A stretch of DNA of 64,000 bases, taken from Chthonomonas sp. UBA2785 (lineage in GTDB: Bacteria > Armatimonadota > Fimbriimonadia > Fimbriimonadales > Fimbriimonadaceae). Location of the stretch: NCBI GenBank assembly GCA_002352215.1, contig DEIB01000016.1:1-64000 (forward strand), written 5' to 3'. Below are positions 26,021 through 34,340 of this stretch, one piece after another (within the stretch, counting starts at the first letter, position 1; each line of letters opens with the position of its first letter). The notes beneath the pieces were generated by a model. The model was not told the origin of the DNA. It was given only the letters and a program-made list of their open reading frames with translations, and ran no database searches. A program made the translations under genes and the position numbers.

Positions 26021-28875
26021 GTCGTGCCCTCCGTGGCGGCATCCCCAAATTCGGCGTGGGCGCGGCAGAGCTCCCCGTAGCGGCACTGTTCACAGTGCGG
26101 CCCTGGCTGGGGGCGAGCGGTGCCGGAATCCAAAATGCGGAAGCCTTCCAGCGCCCGGTGCCGGGCGTACTGCCGGGTAAGCGACAAGGTGGCGGCGTGG
26201 ACGATTTCCACCATTTGGTGTTTGGTGTCCATCCCGGCACGCAGGCCCCGATCGTTGAGGATGTGCCGCTGCCGCCCATTCACCACTGTTTCGACTTCAA
26301 GAATCGGCACCTGCCCTTCATTTACAGGGAGCTGCGATAGCAGAATCATGACCTCCCAGAATCGGTAGGGCTCCGGGGCTTCGCTCGGCCCGGGGGTCCA
26401 CTCCCACTTCTTAGCGTCGGGCAGGTTCACCATCGATGTGAAGAAAGTCACCGTATGGTTGGTACGCTCGACTTCCAGTACATCGGCTTGCAGACGCACG
26501 GTGCGGTCGTCGCCTTCAATGGGCGTGAGAATGACGGGATTGGCTTCGCCCTTACCGCGCCATTCGTGGTATGTGCGGGCCAGATGCTCGCGGTGCGCCC
26601 AGCCAGTGAGGAGCTTCTTGGAGGCCACTTCAATCACGCGGCGTTCGGTTTCTGAGAGGAACGGCGCGATGGCATTCCACCGCTCGTTGTACGCCTGGCG
26701 CAAGGCGGCCCTCGCCTCCTTCCCGTCCGGCAGCTGCGGCAGCCTGACGTTCATGGGCAGTGAAGCGAACCGCATCAGGCTCAGTCGCTCGGAAGCCGGA
26801 TAGAGCCGCAGACGCTGCTCTACCACCGCCCGGAAGCCGCATAGCCGCGCCATGCTGAGCTGGGCGGGCGTCACCGGTTGGTCGCCGGGGCGAATCTGTT
26901 CTTGCACGCCCACCTGGATCACCTCTGCCACCTCCGGCGGCCGCGTGGGTTGCGCCCAGGCCTCCACGATGTCGCGCTCCGCCCGCGAGCGGCACATATC
27001 CGGGGGCGGCAAGGTCCAGCTGCGATCGTAGACCTTGGGGGCCAAATCCTCATGCCCAGCGGCCCGCAGAGTTGCGCGAATGTAGCCGGATTCAATGGTT
27101 TCCCGGTCGTCATCCACCAACGGGTACATCAGGGTCAACGAATCCTGGGCCAGCGCCACGGTGCGCGCCCAGCGGTCGCGTTCGGCCAGGGCCGTTTCAG
27201 TGCTGTTCGGCAGCCAGTGACCTTGGTCGCGCAGAGCCTGAATGATGGCGTCGGGCAGGATCGTGTTCTCCCGCCGCCGCACCGGAATCTTGCTCTCCAG
27301 CGCCCCCAGCACCCACACCTGGCGCACATCTTTGAGGCTGGACCCCGCCACCAAGAGCTGCACCCCGTTCTCCGATTGCGCGGGCACGGTCACCATCTCG
27401 TTCGTCCACCACTGCCGCAGGTAGATGACGAGCTGGGCAAAGCTCACTTGTTGCCCCCCAAAGATCGTGGCGTAGTCGGCGAGTGGGCGCTGGAGAGCGG
27501 TGATCGCGCGGTCATCGCGCCCTTCGGTGGGGTCGCCGGGGTCAGGCGTGCCGTTGACGTGCATCACGTCCCCGATGAGGGTGCGAAGGTGGTCGCGCCA
27601 CTGGATGAGAGTGAGCGATTGATGCCCGTACAAGGCCCGCCACTCCAGCGCGCACTGCAGCCATACCATGCGCTCGCTTTGGTCGCGGGCCCACACGGCC
27701 AGGTCGCCCCACGCGCCATTGCCTTCAAAAGCAAGTTGCCGCGTGATATTGTCAAGCTCGCCCCACTCGCTGGCATCCAGCCCCACGTAGCTCAGCTGCC
27801 CCACCCGGGCCAGGCTGCGGGGGTCGGGCTCACCCAGAGCTTCGAGCAGCTCCAAGCAGAAGCGCGCCAGACCGTTCGTAAGCAATGGGGCGCTATAGTG
27901 CGCCCGAATCGGCACCCCAAACCGGCTCGCACTCACAATGGCCAGGGGCGCGTACTCCTTCACATCCGGCACCACCAGGGCCTGGTGCCGCCCGGGCGCG
28001 GGGTCGGCCATCGCCTCGCGCAGCGCCCATTCGCATTCGGCCAGGGCATCAAAGGCCGGGTGCAGAGCCAAGGCGGGCGGTGGCACCGGGGGTTCGCTCT
28101 TCTCGGTGAAGAGGTTGGCCCACCAGACCGGCTTCTCGCTGTACACCACCGGCCACCCCATGCGTTGCGCCACCCGGCGGTGGGGTTCGAAGAGGGGCGA
28201 CTCCGCCGAAACCGCGTCCACCACCACTCGCACGTCCAGGCCCATGGTTACCAGCCACTTTGCCCAGCGTTCGGCCAGCAGATGCTCGCTGGTGCCCATC
28301 AGCACCACCACCCCGTCAAACATCGGCAGGGGCTGCGGCAGGATGGTGAGAGATTGCCGCAGCCGGTCACTGCCCAGCAGCCGGTTTTGGTCCTTCAGCA
28401 GGGCCTCAGCGTGCGCGCCCAGGCTGGCCAGCCCTTGCGTCCATTCGCGCCAGGGGCCGCTCATCGTTTCGGCCACTGCCATCAGTTGGTCCACGCCGAT
28501 ATCGGCCTGACGTAGATCGCTCCAGCAATCGGCGAGTTCCACCGCAAACCCGACGTGGTGGGCACTGGCGGCAAAGAGGTGGTCCGGCCCGAGGGTGCGC
28601 TGGGCGTCCACAAAGGCCGCGCACAGTTGCCCCTTGGTGGCAATGCGCCCCGCCGGAACCCCGCAGGCCGTGAGCAAGCGTCCCGCAAATTCACCCAGCG
28701 GCACCGTCTCCATGCGCTCCAGTTGATCTTCGTCGAGGAGGTCGCGAGCGGACTTGAGGCGCGGGTCGTCCGGACCCGTGATAACCCACCGTCCCCCGGG
28801 CAGCGCCGCCAGAAAGTCACGGAGGTGCGGCGCGGTGGGCGGCAGACCGAAAAGGGTTCCGCGCGCGGTGGCCAT
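26017..28875 (-). CDS. AddB-like protein with PD-(D/E)XK-type Fe-S domain
   Basis: 952 aa from the ATG at 28875. Its helicase-like body lacks an obvious Walker A site, as in degenerate AddB subunits. The C-terminal ~260 residues have the layout of the RecB/AddB nuclease domain: M-A-R-L-C-G-F-R (first Cys), then C-E-Q-C-R-Y-G-E-L-C near the end, which would hold a 4Fe-4S cluster. The expected G-x-x-D-R and D-Y-K motifs appear only as L-Q-A-D-V-L-E and V-T-F-F-T-S, so catalytic residues seem lost. It is coupled to the helicase gene by a 4-nt overlap. Pairing with it as an end-processing complex is inferred. Confidence 0.8.
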   Translation of the reverse strand: MATARGTLFGLPPTAPHLRDFLAALPGGRWVITGPDDPRLKSARDLLDEDQLERMETVPLGEFAGRLLTACGVPAGRIATKGQLCAAFVDAQRTLGPDHLFAASAHHVGFAVELADCWSDLRQADIGVDQLMAVAETMSGPWREWTQGLASLGAHAEALLKDQNRLLGSDRLRQSLTILPQPLPMFDGVVVLMGTSEHLLAERWAKWLVTMGLDVRVVVDAVSAESPLFEPHRRVAQRMGWPVVYSEKPVWWANLFTEKSEPPVPPPALALHPAFDALAECEWALREAMADPAPGRHQALVVPDVKEYAPLAIVSASRFGVPIRAHYSAPLLTNGLARFCLELLEALGEPDPRSLARVGQLSYVGLDASEWGELDNITRQLAFEGNGAWGDLAVWARDQSERMVWLQCALEWRALYGHQSLTLIQWRDHLRTLIGDVMHVNGTPDPGDPTEGRDDRAITALQRPLADYATIFGGQQVSFAQLVIYLRQWWTNEMVTVPAQSENGVQLLVAGSSLKDVRQVWVLGALESKIPVRRRENTILPDAIIQALRDQGHWLPNSTETALAERDRWARTVALAQDSLTLMYPLVDDDRETIESGYIRATLRAAGHEDLAPKVYDRSWTLPPPDMCRSRAERDIVEAWAQPTRPPEVAEVIQVGVQEQIRPGDQPVTPAQLSMARLCGFRAVVEQRLRLYPASERLSLMRFASLPMNVRLPQLPDGKEARAALRQAYNERWNAIAPFLSETERRVIEVASKKLLTGWAHREHLARTYHEWRGKGEANPVILTPIEGDDRTVRLQADVLEVERTNHTVTFFTSMVNLPDAKKWEWTPGPSEAPEPYRFWEVMILLSQLPVNEGQVPILEVETVVNGRQRHILNDRGLRAGMDTKHQMVEIVHAATLSLTRQYARHRALEGFRILDSGTARPQPGPHCEQCRYGELCRAHAEFGDAATEGTT

Positions 28876-28906
28876 CAAGGGCGATTATCCTGATTTCGGC
28901 CCGCAG

Positions 28907-29665
28907 GTGAACGGTAACCTACCGGACGTGAGGGAATCGCCCCCTTCTGGTCCAAACCCGACGGGGAAACCGGCACCGAAGCCGGCCGCCCGCCCCGGAA
29001 AGGCCCCCCGCAAACCCCGCTGGACCACGTTCCGCCGATTCTTGGGCAATGTGTTGCCGCTGGTGCTCAGCGTGCCGTTTTTGGTGCTGGCGGTGCAGCG
29101 GGCGGCCGAGTTCGGGCCGGACCCCCTGGTGTGGCGGTACGGAGCCTTCTTCTTGGCGATCGGCTGGGGGATGACCGCCTTTCTGGGCTACCTGGGGAAC
29201 GGGTCGTTGCAAGAGAACCTGGCCGTGCAGCGGCACGCCATTGCCCCGTTTGAAAAACGGCCGCGATGGTTTGTAGGGGTGGCGACTCCGGGCTTCAAGA
29301 GCGCCCTTGACCCCCATGAGGATGTCGCGTTCCTCGTATTGCACGAGGACAAGCTGGAGATCTTTGGCGAACGGGTGCGACTCTACATCCCCCGCGCCCA
29401 AATTCGGGTGATGCGCCTGCGCCCCAATATCCACTCCTGGCTGTTCCTGGGCGGGTGGATCAGCATCGAAGGCGAGCGAGATGGCCAACCCTTCCGCATC
29501 CTGGTGGAGCCCCGCATGAGCCCAGCGGTTTTGCTGAACGCCCTGGCCCGACGCCGCCTGCTCGGCGAATGGTCGGCCTGGTGGAAGCGCGGCCTTGCTC
29601 CCACTCCGACCCCTGAGCAAACAGAAAACCGCCCTGAACCCGAAACGGATTCAGAGCGGTCTTGA
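28907..29665 (+). CDS. Two-helix membrane protein of unknown function
   Basis: 252 aa from the GTG at 28907; a second GTG at 28928 is equally possible. After a Pro/Lys-rich N-terminus come two transmembrane helices (V-L-P-L-V-L-S-V-P-F... and Y-G-A-F-F-L-A-I-G-W...), then a ~110-residue soluble domain with beta-rich character (L-H-E-D-K-L-E-I-F-G, W-I-S-I-E-G-E) that resembles PH-like membrane-associated domains only in general shape. A Pro/Glu tail ends the protein. It is divergent from the AddB-like gene (31 bp). I do not recognise it. Confidence 0.65.
   Translation: MNGNLPDVRESPPSGPNPTGKPAPKPAARPGKAPRKPRWTTFRRFLGNVLPLVLSVPFLVLAVQRAAEFGPDPLVWRYGAFFLAIGWGMTAFLGYLGNGSLQENLAVQRHAIAPFEKRPRWFVGVATPGFKSALDPHEDVAFLVLHEDKLEIFGERVRLYIPRAQIRVMRLRPNIHSWLFLGGWISIEGERDGQPFRILVEPRMSPAVLLNALARRRLLGEWSAWWKRGLAPTPTPEQTENRPEPETDSERS
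29628..29660 (-). terminator. Hairpin terminator at the end of the methyltransferase gene
   Basis: 11-bp inverted repeat with one mismatch (29628-29638 against 29650-29660). On the minus strand it is followed by T-T-T-T-C-T-G-T-T-T, a good intrinsic terminator for the leftward methyltransferase gene. It sits inside the last codons of the rightward membrane protein gene. Confidence 0.7.
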
Positions 29666-29678
29666 TGGGTTGCGCGGC

Positions 29679-30458
29679 TTAGCTGGTCTTGCGGCCGTGG
29701 GCAAAGCCCCGGCAGTAGCCCAGGTGCGTGGGCTGCTCCATGAGCTTCCACACCGAGCAATCGAGGTAACCCGCCGCCATGGTCATGAGGCCGAGGCAGC
29801 TGAGGCTGGGCGCCCACCAGTTGGTGTTGTTGTCGCCGTATTCGTTGTTCGGATAGAACTCCATCACGGGTTGCGCGCCGCCGTAGCCGTGGCCGAGGCC
29901 ACCCTGGTACGGGCTGAAGTCATCACAAATCGCGGTTTCGATGAAAATCTCACCGGTGTTGACGCTGCTGAGCAGGTCAAGCGCGAGGAGCGGGTACCGA
30001 AGGTGGTACAGGGTGCCGAAGAAGAACACCACATCGAAGGTGCCTAGCACTTCCGGGTTGACCTGATAGACCGACATCTCGATGCGTTGGCACTGCTCTT
30101 CGGTGTAGCCCAGCGCGTCGCGGCAAAGATCGAAGGTCTGCCACGCCTTGCGGTCGCGTTCATCCAGGCTGCCCAGATAGTCGCTGAAATCGTCAATGGC
30201 GACGACCTGTTCCGCGCCGCGCTTCAGCGCTTCAAACGCCCAGTAGCCGTCCCAAGAACCGACATCCAGCACGCGCTTGCCGGTCAGGTCGGCGGGGATG
30301 CCATAGGAGTCGCGGTCGAGCGGAGCCCAGCCGGGGGTCGTGATGCCGTGGGGCAGGTCAATGCGGTGGTACCAAAATGGGAACGAGTTCACCTGCTCCA
30401 GCAGAGCGTCTCGATTTGCATTTTTGTCCGGGGCCAGGTGATTTTGCGGGGCCGCCAT
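29679..30458 (-). CDS. SAM-dependent methyltransferase (DUF1698/CmoB-like)
   Basis: 259 aa from the ATG at 30458. An in-frame ATG at 30482 and a longer frame exist, but they overlap the divergent glycosyltransferase gene. The SAM site is clear: V-L-D-V-G-S-W-D-G-Y-W (~75-85) and an acidic V-A-I-D-D motif. F-W-Y-H-R-I-D-L before it and F-F-G-T-L-Y-H-L-R-Y-P after it are features shared with CmoB-like/DUF1698 enzymes. The substrate is unknown; the neighbouring SPINDLY-type transferases make a sugar or glycoprotein methylation role an open possibility. Confidence 0.82.
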   Translation of the reverse strand: MAAPQNHLAPDKNANRDALLEQVNSFPFWYHRIDLPHGITTPGWAPLDRDSYGIPADLTGKRVLDVGSWDGYWAFEALKRGAEQVVAIDDFSDYLGSLDERDRKAWQTFDLCRDALGYTEEQCQRIEMSVYQVNPEVLGTFDVVFFFGTLYHLRYPLLALDLLSSVNTGEIFIETAICDDFSPYQGGLGHGYGGAQPVMEFYPNNEYGDNNTNWWAPSLSCLGLMTMAAGYLDCSVWKLMEQPTHLGYCRGFAHGRKTS

Positions 30459-30480
30459 ACCGATAACTTCGGCAGGTCTC

Positions 30481-32214
30481 ATGAAATCTGTACCCCTTCC
30501 CGCTCCGTGCCCGGCCCTGCAGCAAGCTTTGGCCGCCCACGGCAAGGGCGATTTGAAGTCGGCCCGGACCTGGTACGACCAAGCGGTGGACGCGCCGGAG
30601 GCCGCCGCCTTGGCGTGGCTGGGGCGTGGGGTTTTGCGATTCCAGACCGGAGACCGAGCCGGGGGCATTGTGGACATGGAGACCGCCCTCGATCGAAATC
30701 CTCACGATGATGAGGCCTGGAGCAACCTGGCCAACGCCTACCGCGCCGAAGCTCAATTTGAAGCGGGAGCCGAATGTGCGCGCCGCGCCGTGGAACTGAA
30801 TCCCCGCCAAGCCTTGGCCCACGCCAACCTCGCCGCGTGCTTGAGACCGCTCGGCGACCTGGTGGAGGCCCGTGCGCATGCGGAAGAGGCCGTCCGACTC
30901 GCCCCCGACCTAAACAGCGGCTGGCGAACCCTGGGGGCGGTGTGGCTGCACATGGGCGACGCGCGACGCGCGAGCGACTGCTTCTACCGGGCTTTGCAAC
31001 TGGATCCGGCCCTGCCGGATGCCTGGAGTGAGTGGCTGTTTGCTTTGCAATACCGGGATGACATCTCGGCGGGCGACATTTTGGAGGCGACCCGGTTGTG
31101 GACTCGCTCTCAGCCTTCGGCGGCGCCCGGGGCGCGGCCTTCTGCGATTCAGCGCATTGGGCTGGTGAGCGGCGACTTTCGGGCGCACCCGGTGGGCCGC
31201 ATGATGCTGGCCTTCGTGCCTGCCCTGCGAGCCTTGGGCGTGGACGTGGTGCTGATTGCCAACCAAAGCCAAATGGATGGCGTGACCGAGCAACTGCAAG
31301 ATGCCGCCAGCGCGTGGCACAACGTGTGGGCGCTGCCCACCGAGACCGCTTGCGCCCTAGTGCGGCGGGAGAACCTTGACCTTTTGGTGGACCTCTCCGG
31401 GCACTCCGCAGACCACCGCCTAGATATCTTTGCCGCGCGGTGCGCGCCCTTCCAGGTTTCCTGGCTGGGCTACAGCGCGACCACCGGTGTGCCGTCGATG
31501 GATGCGTGGCTGGGCTGCCCGTGGACGATGCCCGAGGGCACCGAAGCCACCGCCACCGAAGCCTTACTCCGCTTGCCCAACGTGTTTACTTGTGATTCGC
31601 GGACGCCGCAAAGCGTGCCGGCGGGTCCGCGTGACCAGGTGGTCTTTGGTTCGTTCAACAACCTCGCCAAGCTCTCGGACACGACGATTGCCTTGTGGAG
31701 TGCGGTGCTGGCGGGGATTCCGGACAGCCGCATGATCTTGAAGTATCGCGGCCTGGGTGACCCGGCATTGGCCGGTGCCCTGTTGGCGCGATTCGAAGCA
31801 AACGGCATAGAGGCGAGCCGGATCGAATGCCGCGACTGGACTGAAGAGGCCGACGTGAACGCCGCCTTTGCCGACGTGGACATCATGCTCGACACGTTCC
31901 CCTACAGCGGGGCGACGACCACGCTGGACGCCCTGCAACGCGGGGTACCCGTGGTGACAATGGTGAGCGACCGGTACGCCGGGCGCATGAGTGCCGCCTT
32001 CTTGGCCGCCTACGGCGCCGAAGATCTCATCACAAGCACCCCGGAAGACTATGTAGAGTGCGCGGTGCACCTGGCCCTGGATGGCACCCGACGCCAGCAA
32101 TTGCGTGAGGAACTTCCGCGCCGAGGTGCCACGAGTTCTGTGCATCAACCCCAACAATTTGCCACCGAATGGTTAGCCACCGTGCGTTCACTGGCCCAGG
32201 AGCGTGCCGCTTGA
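30481..32214 (+). CDS. TPR / SPINDLY-type O-linked glycosyltransferase (GT41), copy 1
   Basis: 577 aa. TPR repeats fill residues ~10-200, followed by the GT41 catalytic region (~220-560). Family motifs are present: S-G-D-F-R-A-H-P-V-G, L-V-D-L-S-G-H-S-A-D-H-R-L-D, F-G-S-F-N-N-L-A-K-L-S, L-K-Y-R for the phosphate-binding Lys, and L-D-T-F-P-Y-S-G-A-T-T-T. Such enzymes add a sugar to Ser/Thr of proteins in the cytosol. The ATG is 22 bp from the divergent methyltransferase start, and the stop overlaps the next gene by TTGA. TAACTT lies 11 nt before the ATG. Confidence 0.9.
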   Translation: MKSVPLPAPCPALQQALAAHGKGDLKSARTWYDQAVDAPEAAALAWLGRGVLRFQTGDRAGGIVDMETALDRNPHDDEAWSNLANAYRAEAQFEAGAECARRAVELNPRQALAHANLAACLRPLGDLVEARAHAEEAVRLAPDLNSGWRTLGAVWLHMGDARRASDCFYRALQLDPALPDAWSEWLFALQYRDDISAGDILEATRLWTRSQPSAAPGARPSAIQRIGLVSGDFRAHPVGRMMLAFVPALRALGVDVVLIANQSQMDGVTEQLQDAASAWHNVWALPTETACALVRRENLDLLVDLSGHSADHRLDIFAARCAPFQVSWLGYSATTGVPSMDAWLGCPWTMPEGTEATATEALLRLPNVFTCDSRTPQSVPAGPRDQVVFGSFNNLAKLSDTTIALWSAVLAGIPDSRMILKYRGLGDPALAGALLARFEANGIEASRIECRDWTEEADVNAAFADVDIMLDTFPYSGATTTLDALQRGVPVVTMVSDRYAGRMSAAFLAAYGAEDLITSTPEDYVECAVHLALDGTRRQQLREELPRRGATSSVHQPQQFATEWLATVRSLAQERAA

Positions 32215-34268
32215 GCAATCTAAACCGCGCTTACCAGCGGGCGATGACCCCAACCAGCACGCACCCGGTGCGAAGCCTGAGTGAGGGCCTCAACCTTCAT
32301 CAGCAGGGCTATATTGCCGAGGCGCTGGAAATCTACGAATCCATCCTGCAGACCGACCCGCGGCACTACGACGCACTCCAGCTTAGCGGGACCGCTCTTC
32401 TGCAACTGAGCCAAGCCTCAGCCGCTTGCGAGCGTCTTGCGGGCGCCATCGAGGTCAACCCGAACGACCCCGGAACCTGGAGCAACTGGCTGGCCGCCCT
32501 CAATGAAGCCGGACAGTACGCCGAAGCCATTGCGACTGGTCAGCGAGCTTGCGAGCAGTTCCCGGGCGTGGCAAGCCTTGCATTCAATCTCGGCAACGCT
32601 TACCGCGAAATGGACCGCTGGGCCGAAGCCGCCAACGCTTATGCGGCCGCCCGCGAGGCGGACCCGACCATGGCCGCCGCTTGGGGCAATGAGGCCGACG
32701 CCCGCCTGGAACTCGGCGAACGAGAACAAGCCCAGGCCTGCGCCGAGCAGGCTCTGGCCCTGCAGCCCGAATTGCACTCCGCCCGCGTGACCCTGGGGTT
32801 GATTTTCGACCACGGCCGCCGCGCCGACCTCGCCATTGCGGAATACGAGCGCGTGCTGGAAGACGTGCCCACCTACGTGAAGGCGCACGTGAACCTCGCC
32901 AACTCTTTACGCGACATTGGCGAAATTGACCGCAGCGAAGACCACGCCGCGATTGCCTGCGGCCTCAGCCAAGACACCCCCGAAGCCTGGATTGCACGCG
33001 GCCATGCCTTGCTGGGCCAAGGCTACGCCGACGATGCGGCCATGAGCTTTGAAATTGCCACCGAGCTCAACCCGCACGAACCCATTTACCTCAGCAACTA
33101 CCTGATGGCACGGCAATACGCGCCGGACACCACCGCCGAGGACCTCAAGCTCCTGGCCGAGGGCATGGACGGGCTCTATGGCTCGCTCTACAAAGACCCC
33201 ACGCCGGGGCCGGTGCGCCGCATAGGGTTCGTGAGCGGAGACTTGGGCTGGCACCCGGTCGGTCGATTCTTGCTACCCGTTTTGAAGGCGCTGGCAGGTC
33301 GCGCCGAGGTATTCCTCTATCCCACGAACGAGCGAGACGAGCCGCATGGTCAAGCCCTGCGCGAACTGGCCGTGGCCTCCCGTGGCTTGCACCGTGTCCC
33401 CACCGCCGAGGCGGTACGGATGATCGAGCAAGACGGAATTGACCTTTTGGTGGACCTCAGCGGCCATACCGCCGACCACCGACTCGATATCTTTGCTCGC
33501 CGGGCCGCCCCCATGCAGGCCACCTACCTGGGCTATTCCGGCACCACGGGTATCGCCAACATGGATGCCATCCTCAGCGATGAACTGCAAGTTCCCGCCG
33601 AGGAGATCGCCAATTTCTCCGAGCGGCCCTGGTACATCCCGGGCGGTTCATTCACCTGGCCCGACCTTGATATCCCCGCCGAAGCCAAGGTTTCACAACC
33701 TCACGAGGGGGTTGTCTTTGCCTCCTTTAACAACGCAGCCAAGCTGAGCGAACCTTGCCTCTTCCAGTGGGCACGCCTGGTCTCCTCCATTCCTGGCGCC
33801 AGCCTACTCCTCAAGAATCCCGGATTCCGCAGCGAGCGTGCCCGCGCGCACGTGCTCGAAATCCTGGTCATGGGGGGCATGGATCCGCGCCTAGTGCGGT
33901 TCGAAACCCTCCTCCCCACCCGCGAACACTTCCTTCTTTACCAAGAGGTGGATATTGCTCTGGACCCCTGGCCGTACGGCGGTGCCACCACCACGGTCGA
34001 AACTCTCGCGTGCGGCGTGCCGGTGCTCACACTGGCGGGCAGCCGCTACACCCAACGCATGAGCGCGAGCATCCTCACCACGGTGGGCCTCACTGAAGGC
34101 ATCACGTACACATTGGATGAGTGGCTGGAGCGCGGCCGCGCCTGGGCCGAAGACACCGCCTGGCGTCAAAACCTACGTGAAACACTCCCCGAGCAAACTG
34201 AATCGGCACTGCGCCAGCAAGCTCTGCGCATTGCCAATACGCTCCTCGCCGGTCCACCACTCGGTTAA
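32211..34268 (+). CDS. TPR / SPINDLY-type O-linked glycosyltransferase (GT41), copy 2
   Basis: 685 aa from the TTG at 32211, which overlaps the previous stop by 4 nt; an ATG at 32244 is the alternative. It has a longer TPR array (~15-300) than copy 1 and a full catalytic region: S-G-D-L-G-W-H-P-V-G, L-V-D-L-S-G-H-T-A-D-H-R-L-D, F-A-S-F-N-N-A-A-K-L-S, L-L-K-N-P-G and D-P-W-P-Y-G-G-A-T-T-T. The two copies are clearly diverged, so they may act on different proteins or sugars. It converges on the GspE/PilB gene across a strong hairpin. Confidence 0.9.
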   Translation: MSNLNRAYQRAMTPTSTHPVRSLSEGLNLHQQGYIAEALEIYESILQTDPRHYDALQLSGTALLQLSQASAACERLAGAIEVNPNDPGTWSNWLAALNEAGQYAEAIATGQRACEQFPGVASLAFNLGNAYREMDRWAEAANAYAAAREADPTMAAAWGNEADARLELGEREQAQACAEQALALQPELHSARVTLGLIFDHGRRADLAIAEYERVLEDVPTYVKAHVNLANSLRDIGEIDRSEDHAAIACGLSQDTPEAWIARGHALLGQGYADDAAMSFEIATELNPHEPIYLSNYLMARQYAPDTTAEDLKLLAEGMDGLYGSLYKDPTPGPVRRIGFVSGDLGWHPVGRFLLPVLKALAGRAEVFLYPTNERDEPHGQALRELAVASRGLHRVPTAEAVRMIEQDGIDLLVDLSGHTADHRLDIFARRAAPMQATYLGYSGTTGIANMDAILSDELQVPAEEIANFSERPWYIPGGSFTWPDLDIPAEAKVSQPHEGVVFASFNNAAKLSEPCLFQWARLVSSIPGASLLLKNPGFRSERARAHVLEILVMGGMDPRLVRFETLLPTREHFLLYQEVDIALDPWPYGGATTTVETLACGVPVLTLAGSRYTQRMSASILTTVGLTEGITYTLDEWLERGRAWAEDTAWRQNLRETLPEQTESALRQQALRIANTLLAGPPLG

Positions 34269-34287
34269 CTTCGGGATTGCAAAGAGA

Positions 34288-34321
34288 ATCCCCACGCTTC
34301 CGTCCGTGGAAGCGCGGGGAT
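34288..34321. terminator. Bidirectional hairpin between the glycosyltransferase and GspE/PilB genes
   Basis: 14-bp arms with one mismatch (34288-34301 against 34308-34321) and a 6-nt loop, between convergent genes. No long T-run follows on either side, so efficiency is uncertain. Confidence 0.6.
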
Positions 34322-34340
34322 GAGACCGTCTGATCGAGGC

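Noticed and set aside
26878..28515. 545-codon open frame antisense to the AddB-like gene
   Set aside because: His/Gln/Arg-rich shadow with no recognisable motif.
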